Part shown: in pieces, positions 1 through 6,318 of the stretch
Layout: each line of letters starts with the position of its first letter
How positions within the stretch are numbered: position 1 is the stretch's first letter
Source: Campylobacter sp.
GTDB lineage: Bacteria; Campylobacterota; Campylobacteria; Campylobacterales; Campylobacteraceae
Direction of reading: 5' to 3'
NCBI GenBank assembly: GCA_017506845.1
Contig: JAFVMP010000071.1
Location: 1-7,744 of the forward strand
Length of the DNA stretch: 7,744 nucleotides
Notes under the pieces: model-generated
What the model was told of the DNA's origin: nothing
What the model saw: only the letters and a program-made list of their open reading frames with translations
Database searches by the model: none
Position numbers and translations under genes: made by a program

Positions 1-1500
1 ATTATAATTAACTTGTTGAACAATAGTTTGAACAGTTATATTTATCTCGCCTAAAGATCTGCTAGTTTTATCAGCTAGCGCACGAACTTCATCAGCTACT
101 ACTGCAAAACCTCTACCATGTTCTCCTGCACGAGCAGCTTCTATAGCAGCATTTAATGCTAAAAGATTAGTTTGATCAGCAATATCTCTTATAGAGTTAG
201 TTACACTATAGATAGTATCAGCACTTTGTACAAGCTGATCCATATTAGCTACTATCTCATTTTCTTGTTGGCTACTAACTTCAATTAATTCAATCAACTC
301 TAAAAGCGTATTTTCTACAGTATTCATTAATGTTTTTAAATCTTGCATATTTAGCGTTGCATCATTAGCAAGTAGTTTATTTAGATTAATTGTCTCATTT
401 AATAATATTGTAATCTTTTGAACACTAGCTACTTGTTCGTGCTGGTGAAGTGAGTTTTGTTTTAGTTTTTTAGCATTTTCTTGCAAGCTAATTGAGTTTT
501 TATGACTTGTATTTGAACTATCAATAGCTTCTAAAACTGAGTTTTGAACAATCTGTATAAATTTATTTATATAACCAGCACTAGTAGCAAGCTCGCTTTT
601 TGGATCGATTTTTAGGCGTGAGCTTAGGTTAGCTTTTGAGCTTGCTAGATTTGAGCTTAGTAACTCTAAATTGCCTATTGGCATGACAACTTTAGCTAGA
701 GTTAGCCAGATAAATAGTATAAATAAGATTAAAGTTACGCCAAATATCGCTATAGCAATATATAGTTGGTTTTGATGATTTGATTGAATTTGATCTTGTA
801 TGATGTTTTCAAATCTATTTAGTTTTTTGCTTAATTCTTGACTTAAAAATTGTTGAGAATTATCTTGCATTACGCTAATTTGAGCTAGCATTGTAGTATA
901 ATGCTTTTTAAATAGACTTAGCAGCTCAGTATCTGCAAATTTATCTATATCAATTATATTGACAAGTGAATTTAATCTATTTAAAACATCCTTAGCCAAT
1001 ATATTTTGAGTAGAGATTATGGCTAGAATTTGATCTATTGTATCTCTTAGCGCAAGGTTGCTTGGTGTTGGATTTTGGGCTACTATTTTGTTGATATCAC
1101 TACTTAGCGTAAATAGATATGATTTTGAGTTTATGGCAATTGAGTTTGCAGATTTAAATCTTTCTAGCTCATCTTGTTTGGCTCTAAATGATTTATTTAT
1201 AGAATTTAGCATACTTTCATCTACATTTAAACTAGCTAAATGCTGCAAAGTCTCTTCAAATTTATTACTAAAAACTACACTTGTATCATAATTTATAAAG
1301 TTAAATTTGGTTTTAAATACTTGATCAATTTGCAAATCATAAATTTGTAAATGTTGTGTAGCCATGGCTATTTGTTCATTTTTGTGTGTAGATTTGTAGT
1401 TGTTAAATATAAAAGCCAAAAGTATAAATATAGATACTAAAACAAGTACAGTAAGTGCGATAAACTGAGTTAAAAAGCTGATTTTTTTAGAATTGTTCAT
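1..1500 (-). CDS. Methyl-accepting chemotaxis protein (DocB/Tlp-like), partial, C-terminus cut by window edge
   Basis: Inner-membrane chemoreceptor; 500 codons are visible and the 3' end runs off the left edge. Reading from ATG at 1500, residues 11-32 form the first membrane helix. Residues 33-245 are a periplasmic sensor region rich in apparently helical, polar sequence, and 246-268 form the second membrane helix. A HAMP-like segment follows (Pro274-Ile275 onward). The conserved signalling hairpin tip lies near residues 437-480 and includes [20 protein letters not shown], the CheA/CheW-contacting core of the family. The start is well supported by AGGAGA at 1506-1511, five bases from the ATG. 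The gene begins inside the end of the upstream peroxidase gene (14-bp overlap), so the two are surely one operon. The order peroxidase-then-receptor matches C. jejuni docA-docB (docB = Tlp10), so this is probably the docB orthologue. The ligand cannot be read from the sequence. Confidence 0.95.
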   Translation of the reverse strand, partial: MNNSKKISFLTQFIALTVLVLVSIFILLAFIFNNYKSTHKNEQIAMATQHLQIYDLQIDQVFKTKFNFINYDTSVVFSNKFEETLQHLASLNVDESMLNSINKSFRAKQDELERFKSANSIAINSKSYLFTLSSDINKIVAQNPTPSNLALRDTIDQILAIISTQNILAKDVLNRLNSLVNIIDIDKFADTELLSLFKKHYTTMLAQISVMQDNSQQFLSQELSKKLNRFENIIQDQIQSNHQNQLYIAIAIFGVTLILFILFIWLTLAKVVMPIGNLELLSSNLASSKANLSSRLKIDPKSELATSAGYINKFIQIVQNSVLEAIDSSNTSHKNSISLQENAKKLKQNSLHQHEQVASVQKITILLNETINLNKLLANDATLNMQDLKTLMNTVENTLLELIELIEVSSQQENEIVANMDQLVQSADTIYSVTNSIRDIADQTNLLALNAAIEAARAGEHGRGFAVVADEVRALADKTSRSLGEINITVQTIVQQVNYN

Positions 1501-2425
1501 TAAATTCTCCTGTTAGGCTTTCTAAAAATGCGACAATATCATCTACGGTTTGCTGATCTAAAAATCTGCCTAATTGATAATAAGCCATAAATTGCACGCA
1601 CGCATCAAGAGTTGGAATACTTCCATCGTGATAATATGGAGCAGTTTTGGCTACATTTCTAAGACTTGGAACTTTAAATACCATTTTATCAGATTCTATT
1701 TTTGTAATCTCATAGCGACCTAAATTTTCTTGATTTGGATATGGCTCGAAGATCCCAATTTTTTGATACATCGTACCACCTACATTTTGACCTTGATGGC
1801 AAGCTATACAGCCATTGCTTTTAAATGCTTCCCAACCACGTTTAGCCTGGTTGCTTATAGCATTTTCATCTCCATTTAAATAGCGATCAAATGGGGAATT
1901 TGGAGTAATGAGTGTCTTTTCAAATTCAGCTATAGCATCGGTTATATTTTGCATTGTAATCTCGCCATATATCTTATCAAAACTAGCTTTATACTTAGCG
2001 TTTGCTTCAACTCTTTTAACTACTTCAGCTTCATCTTTTAGTGCCATCTCTTTTGGATTTGTAAATGGATTTTTAGCTTGGTCGGCTAGATTTTTAGCCT
2101 TTCCATCCCAAAATTGTACAAAATTAAATACAGAGTTAAATGTAGTAGGTGAGTTAAATGGCTCATCTAGCACTCCATCTGCCCCTATGGAAAATATCTC
2201 ATTATCTACCCCATATCTTTTTAAATCATGACAGGTATTACACGATACTTTTCCATCTTTTGATAGGCTTGTATCCATATATAGCTGTTTTCCTAGCATT
2301 GCTTTTTCTTTATCATATGGGATACTAGCAGGTAGTGGAGTTATCATTCTATCTTGATTTATACTTGTTTGAGCATTAGAAATATTAAAGACAACTAAAG
2401 TCATAAACAAAGCTCTTTTTATCAT
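1487..2425 (-). CDS. docA: Periplasmic diheme cytochrome c peroxidase (DocA-like)
   Basis: Periplasmic diheme peroxidase-family protein, which reduces H2O2 to water with electrons from a c-type cytochrome. It has 312 residues, normal for the family. Residues 1-18 form a signal peptide ending SNA, with likely cleavage before Gln19. Two heme c attachment motifs are present: CNTCH (62-66) and CIACH (206-210). Trp106 lies in the conserved QFWDGK segment. Glu126 is in NPKEM, the position of the catalytic glutamate. PYYHDG (264-269) and Met280 before YYQLG fit the high-potential heme environment. Oddly, the usual SIGH motif 16 residues after the first heme histidine reads SIGA (Ala82), so the normal distal histidine of the peroxidatic heme is absent. 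The start has AAGGAT five bases upstream. It overlaps the downstream chemoreceptor by 14 bp, as in C. jejuni docA-docB, which affects chick colonization. The family call is firm; the docA name rests on this synteny. Confidence 0.93.
   Translation of the reverse strand: MIKRALFMTLVVFNISNAQTSINQDRMITPLPASIPYDKEKAMLGKQLYMDTSLSKDGKVSCNTCHDLKRYGVDNEIFSIGADGVLDEPFNSPTTFNSVFNFVQFWDGKAKNLADQAKNPFTNPKEMALKDEAEVVKRVEANAKYKASFDKIYGEITMQNITDAIAEFEKTLITPNSPFDRYLNGDENAISNQAKRGWEAFKSNGCIACHQGQNVGGTMYQKIGIFEPYPNQENLGRYEITKIESDKMVFKVPSLRNVAKTAPYYHDGSIPTLDACVQFMAYYQLGRFLDQQTVDDIVAFLESLTGEFNEQF
1506..1511 (-). promoter_or_regulatory. Shine-Dalgarno of the chemoreceptor gene, inside the peroxidase coding region
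   Basis: AGGAGA on the minus strand sits five bases before the ATG at 1500 and lies wholly within the last codons of the peroxidase gene. It fixes the chemoreceptor start and indicates independent ribosome loading at the overlap in addition to possible translational coupling. Confidence 0.85.
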
Positions 2426-2542
2426 CTATTATCCTTAAAAATTGCAAATTTAAAAAAATATAAAAAATTAAATTTAGTTAAATTTTACTAAAAAAGAGTT
2501 AATCAATGCTATATTAATTATAAATTTTAAGCTCGATTTTGA

Positions 2543-2548
2543 TAAAAT
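2543..2548 (+). promoter_or_regulatory. Putative -10 box of rnpB
   Basis: TAAAAT lies about seven bases before the first base of the RNase P RNA P1 helix (2555), at the expected distance for a sigma-70 -10 element. No convincing -35 is seen; upstream DNA is AT-rich, as is usual for Campylobacter vegetative promoters. The call rests on position more than on sequence. Confidence 0.5.
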
Positions 2549-2554
2549 TACATT

Positions 2555-2869
2555 GGTGCGATGGATGGTCGCAAGGTTAAAACCTTGAGGAAAGTCCGAG
2601 CTGCAATAAGACAGAGTTCCACCTAACGGGTGGCTGAGGTAACTCAAGGGATAGTGCAACAGAAAGTAAACTGCCGCTTTAGCGGTGATGGTGAAACGGT
2701 GGAGTAAGAGCCCACCAGTACTAGCAGAGATGCAAGTAGCTATGTAAACCCAACTCGCAGCAAGAAGGGGTGGTTTGGAGTCTTATATTCAACCCTTCGC
2801 TTGAATTTGATCTAAAATCAAATCTAGATAAATGGCCATCATAACAGAACTCGGCTTATAGTCGCACCT
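2555..2869 (+). ncRNA. rnpB: RNase P RNA (bacterial type A)
   Basis: Catalytic RNA of RNase P, which removes 5' leaders from pre-tRNAs. The ends close a perfect P1 helix: GGTGCGA (2555-2561) pairs with TCGCACC (2862-2868). All universal blocks can be read in order: GAGGAAAGTCCGAGCT (P4 5' strand), AGTGCAACAGAAAGTAAAC, GGTGAAACGGTGGAGTAAGAG, a GTAAAC..GCAGCAAG block, the GGGGTGG of the P15 loop that contacts the tRNA CCA end, TAGATAAATGGCCATC, and finally ACAGAACTCGGCTTAT (P4 3' strand). Relative to E. coli, P4 has a compensatory change (CCGGG/CCCGG to CCGAG/CTCGG), which supports a functional RNA. A local hairpin TTTGAT-CTAAA-ATCAAA follows the P15 region. The length of about 315 nt is slightly shorter than E. 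coli. Open reading frames across it are spurious. Confidence 0.97.
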
Positions 2870-2880
2870 GTTTTTTATTT
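2870..2880 (+). terminator. T-rich tract ending rnpB
   Basis: A run of six T (2871-2876), then ATTT, directly follows the P1 3' strand. There is no strong local GC-rich hairpin; the weak AACAG...CTGTT pairing around the 3' end or P1 itself would have to provide the stem. Probably the site where rnpB transcription stops, but an atypical terminator. Confidence 0.4.
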
Positions 2881-2915
2881 AAAAATTTACCTAAATTGAT
2901 ACTTATATAATTTAT

Positions 2916-2954
2916 AAACTAGCTAAATCTTAAATTTAATAATCTAGCTAGTTT
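2916..2954. terminator. 10-bp perfect inverted repeat between rnpB and the flagellar operon (possible terminator)
   Basis: AAACTAGCTA (2916-2925) and TAGCTAGTTT (2945-2954) are perfect inverted complements around a 19-nt AT-rich loop. The element lies 16 bp beyond the stop of the last gene of the leftward flagellar operon. Read on the minus strand it is followed by ATAAATTATAT, T-rich but without a clean U-run; on the plus strand it is followed by AGCAAG. It most plausibly ends the flagellar transcript. The low GC of the stem makes this tentative. Confidence 0.4.
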
Positions 2955-2970
2955 AGCAAGTCAAAAGTTA

Positions 2971-3186
2971 TTAAAAGTCATATTTTTTGGCTTTTTTAAC
3001 CTTATTTAGCTCAGTTTCTAGCTCTTTTTGCTTAGTACGAAAAAGCTCAGCCGCACTCTTTAAAAGTGCAGCCGTACACTCTAGCTCATCTGGGGCTAGC
3101 TTTGGTGGGTAGTTGTTGATTAGATATTCGATTCTATCTAAATTTTCGCTTACTAGTGCCGATTTAAGATCATTTAGCCAGTTCAT
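2971..3186 (-). CDS. Small helical protein downstream of fliS (candidate flagellar chaperone, unrecognised)
   Basis: 71-residue soluble protein with no signal peptide or membrane segment. Its start overlaps the fliS 3' end by 17 bp and has AAAGGG five bases upstream of ATG at 3186, so it is a real, co-translated gene. The N-terminal half (2-25) looks like an amphipathic helix. YPPKLAPDE (26-34) is a loop, and residues 35-68 form a long charged helix rich in Lys/Glu (KQKELETEL, then KVKKAKK). I do not recognise a family motif. C. jejuni also has an uncharacterised small gene (Cj0550) after fliS, and in enterobacteria fliT, encoding the FliD chaperone, occupies this place. A FliT-like role is inferred from position, size and helicity only. 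Confidence 0.8.
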   Translation of the reverse strand: MNWLNDLKSALVSENLDRIEYLINNYPPKLAPDELECTAALLKSAAELFRTKQKELETELNKVKKAKKYDF

Positions 3187-3559
3187 CTTCGCCCTTTGTA
3201 GCGTCTCTCCAGGCCTCTAAAAGCTCTCTTGTTACATGAACTACTTCATCTAATTTACTTTGGTCATTTGTGATATTAGCCTCTGATATTAGCTGAATTT
3301 GTCTGCTATATAGCCCTTGAAGATACTGACTTATCTGACCTTGGCTCATATCAAGAGAGTTGATTAGTTCAAAAAATATAGCATTAGTTTTGTTTAAAAA
3401 TAGTACCTTATTTTCTATATCACCCTCATCCATAGCTTTTTTAGCGCGGTAGATAAAACGCAAAATCCCCTCATATAGCATAGAGATGAGTTTTTGTGGG
3501 GAGTCAATCCCCATATTATTTTGGTTATAGGCTGCATATGCAGCATTTGATGATGCCAT
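3170..3559 (-). CDS. fliS: Flagellin export chaperone FliS
   Basis: Cytosolic chaperone that binds the C-terminal disordered segment of flagellin, prevents premature polymerization, and delivers it to the export gate (FlhA). The product is 129 residues, typical for FliS. Family features are an N-terminal AYAAYNQN segment, LISMLYEGILRFI (about 24-36) matching the core first helix, and LLEAWRDA (about 113-120) in the last helix. I chose ATG at 3559 (MASSNAAY) because AAGGA at 3566-3570 is correctly spaced; an in-frame ATG at 3583 would add eight residues encoded inside fliD with no ribosome binding site. The gene begins 10 bp after fliD, and its Shine-Dalgarno touches the fliD stop codon. Its own end overlaps the next small gene. 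Confidence 0.95.
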   Translation of the reverse strand: MASSNAAYAAYNQNNMGIDSPQKLISMLYEGILRFIYRAKKAMDEGDIENKVLFLNKTNAIFFELINSLDMSQGQISQYLQGLYSRQIQLISEANITNDQSKLDEVVHVTRELLEAWRDATKGEDELAK

Positions 3560-3565
3560 CACTGT

Positions 3566-3570
3566 TCCTT
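3566..3570 (-). promoter_or_regulatory. Shine-Dalgarno deciding the fliS start
   Basis: AAGGA on the minus strand, six bases upstream of ATG at 3559 and sharing a base with the fliD TAA (3570-3572). This supports the shorter FliS (129 aa) over the longer reading that starts at 3583. Confidence 0.8.
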
Positions 3571-5444
3571 TACTTGTTAGCATTTCTTGCAGCCTCGATC
3601 ATACCATTTACAGTATTCATTTGAGATTCTAGCTTAGCAATGATAGTATCATATTGTGACCACTTTTCTGCCATTGTGGTGTATTTAGTATCTAGCTCTT
3701 TTTGGCGTTGTTCTTTAGACTGGGTTAGAGATTTGTGCGAGTTTGTTAGGTTTTCTTCATAAGTTGTTAGAGTACCATTAGTGCCAATTAGGCCATTTAT
3801 AGTATCATTTAACCCTTTAAAGAATCCGCCTATAATCTCAGTTTTACCATCTAGCTTTTGCTCTTTTAGGCCTAGTTTTGTTAAAAAGCTACTCTCGCCT
3901 TTAATCTCAATATCAACGCCACCTGAGCCTTTTAATACTAGTTTGCCATCTTTGTCAAATGAAGCTGAGATATCGCTTAGGCCGCTAGCGTTTGCGATTG
4001 CTTTTAGTAGGGCGTTTTTCTTAGCTTTTTCATCTCCGGTAGTGCCAGTCGTACCACTAGTTCCAGCAGTAAAATTTTTAGGAATATCGATATCAATCTC
4101 TACCCCATTGATTGTCAATTTACCTTTTAACTCATCGCCCCACTCAGGCTTTTTATCCCCAAATGCTGTAACATTGGTAAATTTAGTCTCAGAACTAAAG
4201 AAGCTTTTAAACTCATCAAAATTATTATTTATCATATCGTTTAATATTGATGAGTCTAGTGTAAGAAGTCCATCTTTAGTAAGAGTAATACCAAAATCAG
4301 TCAAAGATTTACCATCTTTGCTTACGCCGTTTATTATTTTATTTAGTTCTGTGGTGATAGATGTGATCTCTCTTACCCCTTGGAATGTACCAGCTAGGCC
4401 AGTTTCGCTATCGTATTTGGTAGCTTCGTTTATATTATTTATTAGTGAGTTATATGACTCTACCATTGCTTGGATATCTTCTAGGATACCTTCAGTGCTT
4501 TGGGTGATATTTACATTAGTACTCTCGCCCTCTTTATCTACTTTATTTAAGGTTAGACTCACACCTAGTATCAAATCATCTACTGTATTTGAGCTTCTAG
4601 TGATATCTATACCATTGTATTTAAATTTAGCATCTTTGGCAACATCTAATTGAGAGCCTACATTATCGCCTTTATCTTTTATATCATCAGGTTTTTTTAA
4701 TGTTAATCTTTGAATTTCATTACCATGGCTATCTTTATTTGTTCCAGTAGCATTAGCCTTATCAAAATAAAATCCTAAAGCTTCTAGAGTGCTATCTGTA
4801 CTAGTGTGTGACGCATTGCCACCGCTTCCGCTTGTTATAGCATAAAAGCTCATTGCATTATCTGAGCCAGTCTCAGCTGATTGGATTACTAGTCTATATG
4901 ACTCAGCCCCAGCTGCGCCACCTACATTTAGGATTTTAGCTTGGACTTTACCTTCAGTAGCTTCATTTATCTTTTCAGCTAGTCCTTCTAGCGTGGTGCT
5001 AGAGTCTGCATTTATCACATAATCCTTGCCACCAATGCTGATACCAAAGCTAACATCTTTATCAAATACTGTACCATTTCTTAGGTCAAATGTCTTAGAT
5101 TGATAAGAGTCGTGAGTAGCTAATTGTTGCACGCTTAGGCTCATATTTTGTTCAGCTACACCTGCATTTGCCGTTACACTTACACTACCGCTACCTGTGG
5201 CGTTAGCATCACGCCTTAGATATGTGTTATCGCTTGTTAAATTTGATACATTAGCCTTAAATGTGCTAAGCAGTGTAGTGATTGCTGTTAGGTCTTTTTG
5301 TTTAGTTAGATTGTCTTGAATTTTAGTCTCTAGTGGCTTTACAAGTGCTTTTGTATCAGCCTCTTTTAGCTTATCTATTGTATCCCAGCTTAGGATATTT
5401 CCGCTACCTACGCCTAGTTGTGATTTTTCAGTATTTATTGCCAT
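3570..5444 (-). CDS. fliD: Flagellar filament cap protein FliD (HAP2)
   Basis: Cap at the distal tip of the flagellum, needed for folding exported flagellin into the growing filament. It is 624 residues, close to the ~640 of Campylobacter FliD and longer than enterobacterial forms. The N-terminus (GVGSGNILSWDTIDKLKEAD, 11-30) is of the Campylobacter type. FliD_N-like sequence extends to about residue 110, followed by beta-rich middle domains. The C-terminal region has YNSLINNINEATKY (331-344), DFGITLTKDGLLTLD (383-397), and a final helix/coiled coil (about 565-620). A segment at roughly 425-540 interrupts the FliD_C-like part, consistent with the extra outer domain (D4) of Campylobacter FliD. 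It carries a Gly/Thr linker GTSGTTGTTG (461-470). AAGGAA upstream of ATG at 5444 overlaps the flaG stop, with a gap of only 2 bp between genes. Confidence 0.97.
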   Translation of the reverse strand: MAINTEKSQLGVGSGNILSWDTIDKLKEADTKALVKPLETKIQDNLTKQKDLTAITTLLSTFKANVSNLTSDNTYLRRDANATGSGSVSVTANAGVAEQNMSLSVQQLATHDSYQSKTFDLRNGTVFDKDVSFGISIGGKDYVINADSSTTLEGLAEKINEATEGKVQAKILNVGGAAGAESYRLVIQSAETGSDNAMSFYAITSGSGGNASHTSTDSTLEALGFYFDKANATGTNKDSHGNEIQRLTLKKPDDIKDKGDNVGSQLDVAKDAKFKYNGIDITRSSNTVDDLILGVSLTLNKVDKEGESTNVNITQSTEGILEDIQAMVESYNSLINNINEATKYDSETGLAGTFQGVREITSITTELNKIINGVSKDGKSLTDFGITLTKDGLLTLDSSILNDMINNNFDEFKSFFSSETKFTNVTAFGDKKPEWGDELKGKLTINGVEIDIDIPKNFTAGTSGTTGTTGDEKAKKNALLKAIANASGLSDISASFDKDGKLVLKGSGGVDIEIKGESSFLTKLGLKEQKLDGKTEIIGGFFKGLNDTINGLIGTNGTLTTYEENLTNSHKSLTQSKEQRQKELDTKYTTMAEKWSQYDTIIAKLESQMNTVNGMIEAARNANK

Positions 5445-5446
5445 TT

Positions 5447-5821
5447 TTATTCCTTTTTATCAAATATCATACCCACGATGTCTCTAAAATGCTCAGTAAG
5501 CTTCATAACTTGATCAGTCGGGATTTTGCGAATTACTATGCCAGTATCAGCTTCTAAAACATTGACAAACATACTATCGATTTTATCATTATAGCCAAAT
5601 CTAATATTTGTATTTAGTAGGCTTAGATTATCGTTAGTTTGGGCTAAAATCTCTTGAATTTGCTCATTTGTTAGGTGCTCATTGGCTCCATTTTGCGCTG
5701 CAGAGTCTTGGCGGAGATTTGGATTTTCTACCTCTCTAGTTTGTGGATTAAACTGCTGCTTAAAACTGGCAGCATTTGCCATATCTAGCTGCTGCTGGGC
5801 TGCTGCTTTGAAAATTTCCAT
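5447..5821 (-). CDS. flaG: FlaG-family flagellar protein
   Basis: Small flagellar protein associated with control of filament length in Campylobacter and related bacteria; flaG loss gives elongated filaments in the literature I know. It has 124 residues. Residues 1-45 are Gln/Ala/Asn-rich and probably disordered. The conserved FlaG core covers about 68-122, with LLNTNIRFGYNDKID followed by a VIRKIP motif and a C-terminal HFRDIVGMIFDKKE that is typical of the family. ATG at 5821 is preceded by AAAAGGAT at good spacing. It is the first gene of the flaG-fliD-fliS operon, with a sigma-28-like promoter about 26 nt of leader upstream. Its last codons supply the fliD ribosome binding site. Confidence 0.95.
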   Translation of the reverse strand: MEIFKAAAQQQLDMANAASFKQQFNPQTREVENPNLRQDSAAQNGANEHLTNEQIQEILAQTNDNLSLLNTNIRFGYNDKIDSMFVNVLEADTGIVIRKIPTDQVMKLTEHFRDIVGMIFDKKE

Positions 5822-5853
5822 TTTGCATCCTTTTAGTAAATTGGTTATATGCT

Positions 5854-5880
5854 AAATCGGTCAAATTTTACCAAATTTTA
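5854..5880 (-). promoter_or_regulatory. Putative sigma-28 (FliA) promoter of the flaG operon
   Basis: On the minus strand, TAAAATTT (5880-5873), exactly 11 bases, then ACCGATTT (5861-5854). The enteric FliA consensus is TAAAGTTT-N11-GCCGATAA, so the match is 7/8 and 5/8 with exact spacing. CGAT in the -10 is also the hallmark of Campylobacter FliA promoters. Transcription would start near 5847, giving a leader of about 26 nt before flaG. This fits FliA control of late flagellar genes, but AT-rich DNA makes partial -35 matches common. Confidence 0.55.
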
Positions 5881-5939
5881 TAGCAAATTCATAGATTTAT
5901 CTAGATTTTAAGCAAATTTTATACCAAATTTATAGATAT
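5872..5939. repeat. Imperfect direct repeat in the flaG/orf114 divergent intergenic region
   Basis: Two copies of a ~27-bp unit, at 5872-5898 and 5913-5939, are offset by 41 bp. Both contain CAAATTTTATA, then a CAAATT block, then ATAGAT, with only about three mismatches. A shorter CAAATTTTA also begins at 5862. The first copy covers the -35 half of the putative sigma-28 promoter. The whole region 5822-5973 is very AT-rich. Confidence 0.6.
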
Positions 5940-5973
5940 TTTGATACTATTTGGGCTTTAAAGGAGTAGGGTA

Positions 5974-6318
5974 ATGAGAGTTTGTATAGATTGTGAGTGT
6001 CTGCTTTTAGCTGAGACTTTAAGGCTATTTTTAGGTTCAAATGCAACAACAAAAAAAGATTGCGATTTTATAGTGAGTGATAGAGCATTGCAAAGCAGCA
6101 AGCCAGTCTTTATCATAAGTGATGATTCGCCATATCTTAGCGAGCCTTTTAGTAAAGATGTGCTATTAAATACGCTAGGTGAGTTCTACTCAGCGATGCA
6201 AATAAGCGGCAAAATACAGTCAAACGAGCTAAGTAGCCTAGAGCGTAGAGTAGGTGATTTAGTCGATGCGTTCAAGGCTGAGCTAATTAAAATAATAAAA
6301 GATGAATATGAAAAATAA
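5974..6318 (+). CDS. Small receiver-like protein with helical tail (hypothetical)
   Basis: 114-residue soluble protein of no family I can name. AAGGAG at 5961-5966, seven bases before ATG, makes it a secure gene. Residues 1-75 resemble a compressed response-regulator receiver: RVCIDCE (2-8) in the place of the first strand with acidic pair D6/E8, helix LLLAETLRLFL (10-20), strand DFIVSD (31-36) ending in a possible phospho-acceptor Asp36, strand PVFIISD (44-50), then YLSEPFSKDVLLNTL (54-68), which mimics the KPF...LL ending of receivers but has Glu57 where the invariant Lys is expected. The segments between strands are shorter than in a normal 120-residue receiver. Residues 83-114 form a charged, probably coiled-coil helix. 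It overlaps rsmD by 17 bp. The receiver reading is an inference; no function is assigned. Confidence 0.85.
   Translation: MRVCIDCECLLLAETLRLFLGSNATTKKDCDFIVSDRALQSSKPVFIISDDSPYLSEPFSKDVLLNTLGEFYSAMQISGKIQSNELSSLERRVGDLVDAFKAELIKIIKDEYEK

Noticed and set aside
1058..1291. Plus-strand open frame inside the chemoreceptor gene
   Set aside because: Antisense shadow of the receptor's periplasmic domain, with no ribosome binding site.
1908..2231. Plus-strand open frame inside the peroxidase gene
   Set aside because: Antisense to an intact, well-supported peroxidase coding region; composition typical of a reverse-frame shadow.
2439..2453. AAATT-GCA-AATTT palindrome upstream of the peroxidase gene as a possible operator
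   Set aside because: Five-base AT arms are expected by chance in this composition, and I could not match it to a Fur, PerR or other known site.
2517..2522. TATAAT on the minus strand as the peroxidase gene -10 box
   Set aside because: The 2426-2550 stretch contains several equally good AT-rich candidates (for example TAAAAT nearer the gene); none is singled out by a -35 or by spacing.
2474..2659. A 61-codon open frame on the minus strand overlapping rnpB
   Set aside because: It runs through the highly conserved 5' part of RNase P RNA on the opposite strand; the conservation there is explained by the RNA.
3781..4653. A 290-codon open frame on the plus strand
   Set aside because: It lies wholly antisense to fliD, is rich in Ser/Pro/Leu/Ile as expected of a reverse-strand shadow, lacks a ribosome binding site, and resembles nothing known to me.
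5333..5557. Plus-strand open frame across the flaG/fliD junction
   Set aside because: Antisense to two well-supported genes and without a ribosome binding site; looks like a chance hydrophobic reading.
5943..5950. GATACTAT as a -10 box for the receiver-like gene
   Set aside because: Only partial matches to TATAAT in a very AT-rich region and no -35 element; position is plausible but the evidence is too thin for a feature.
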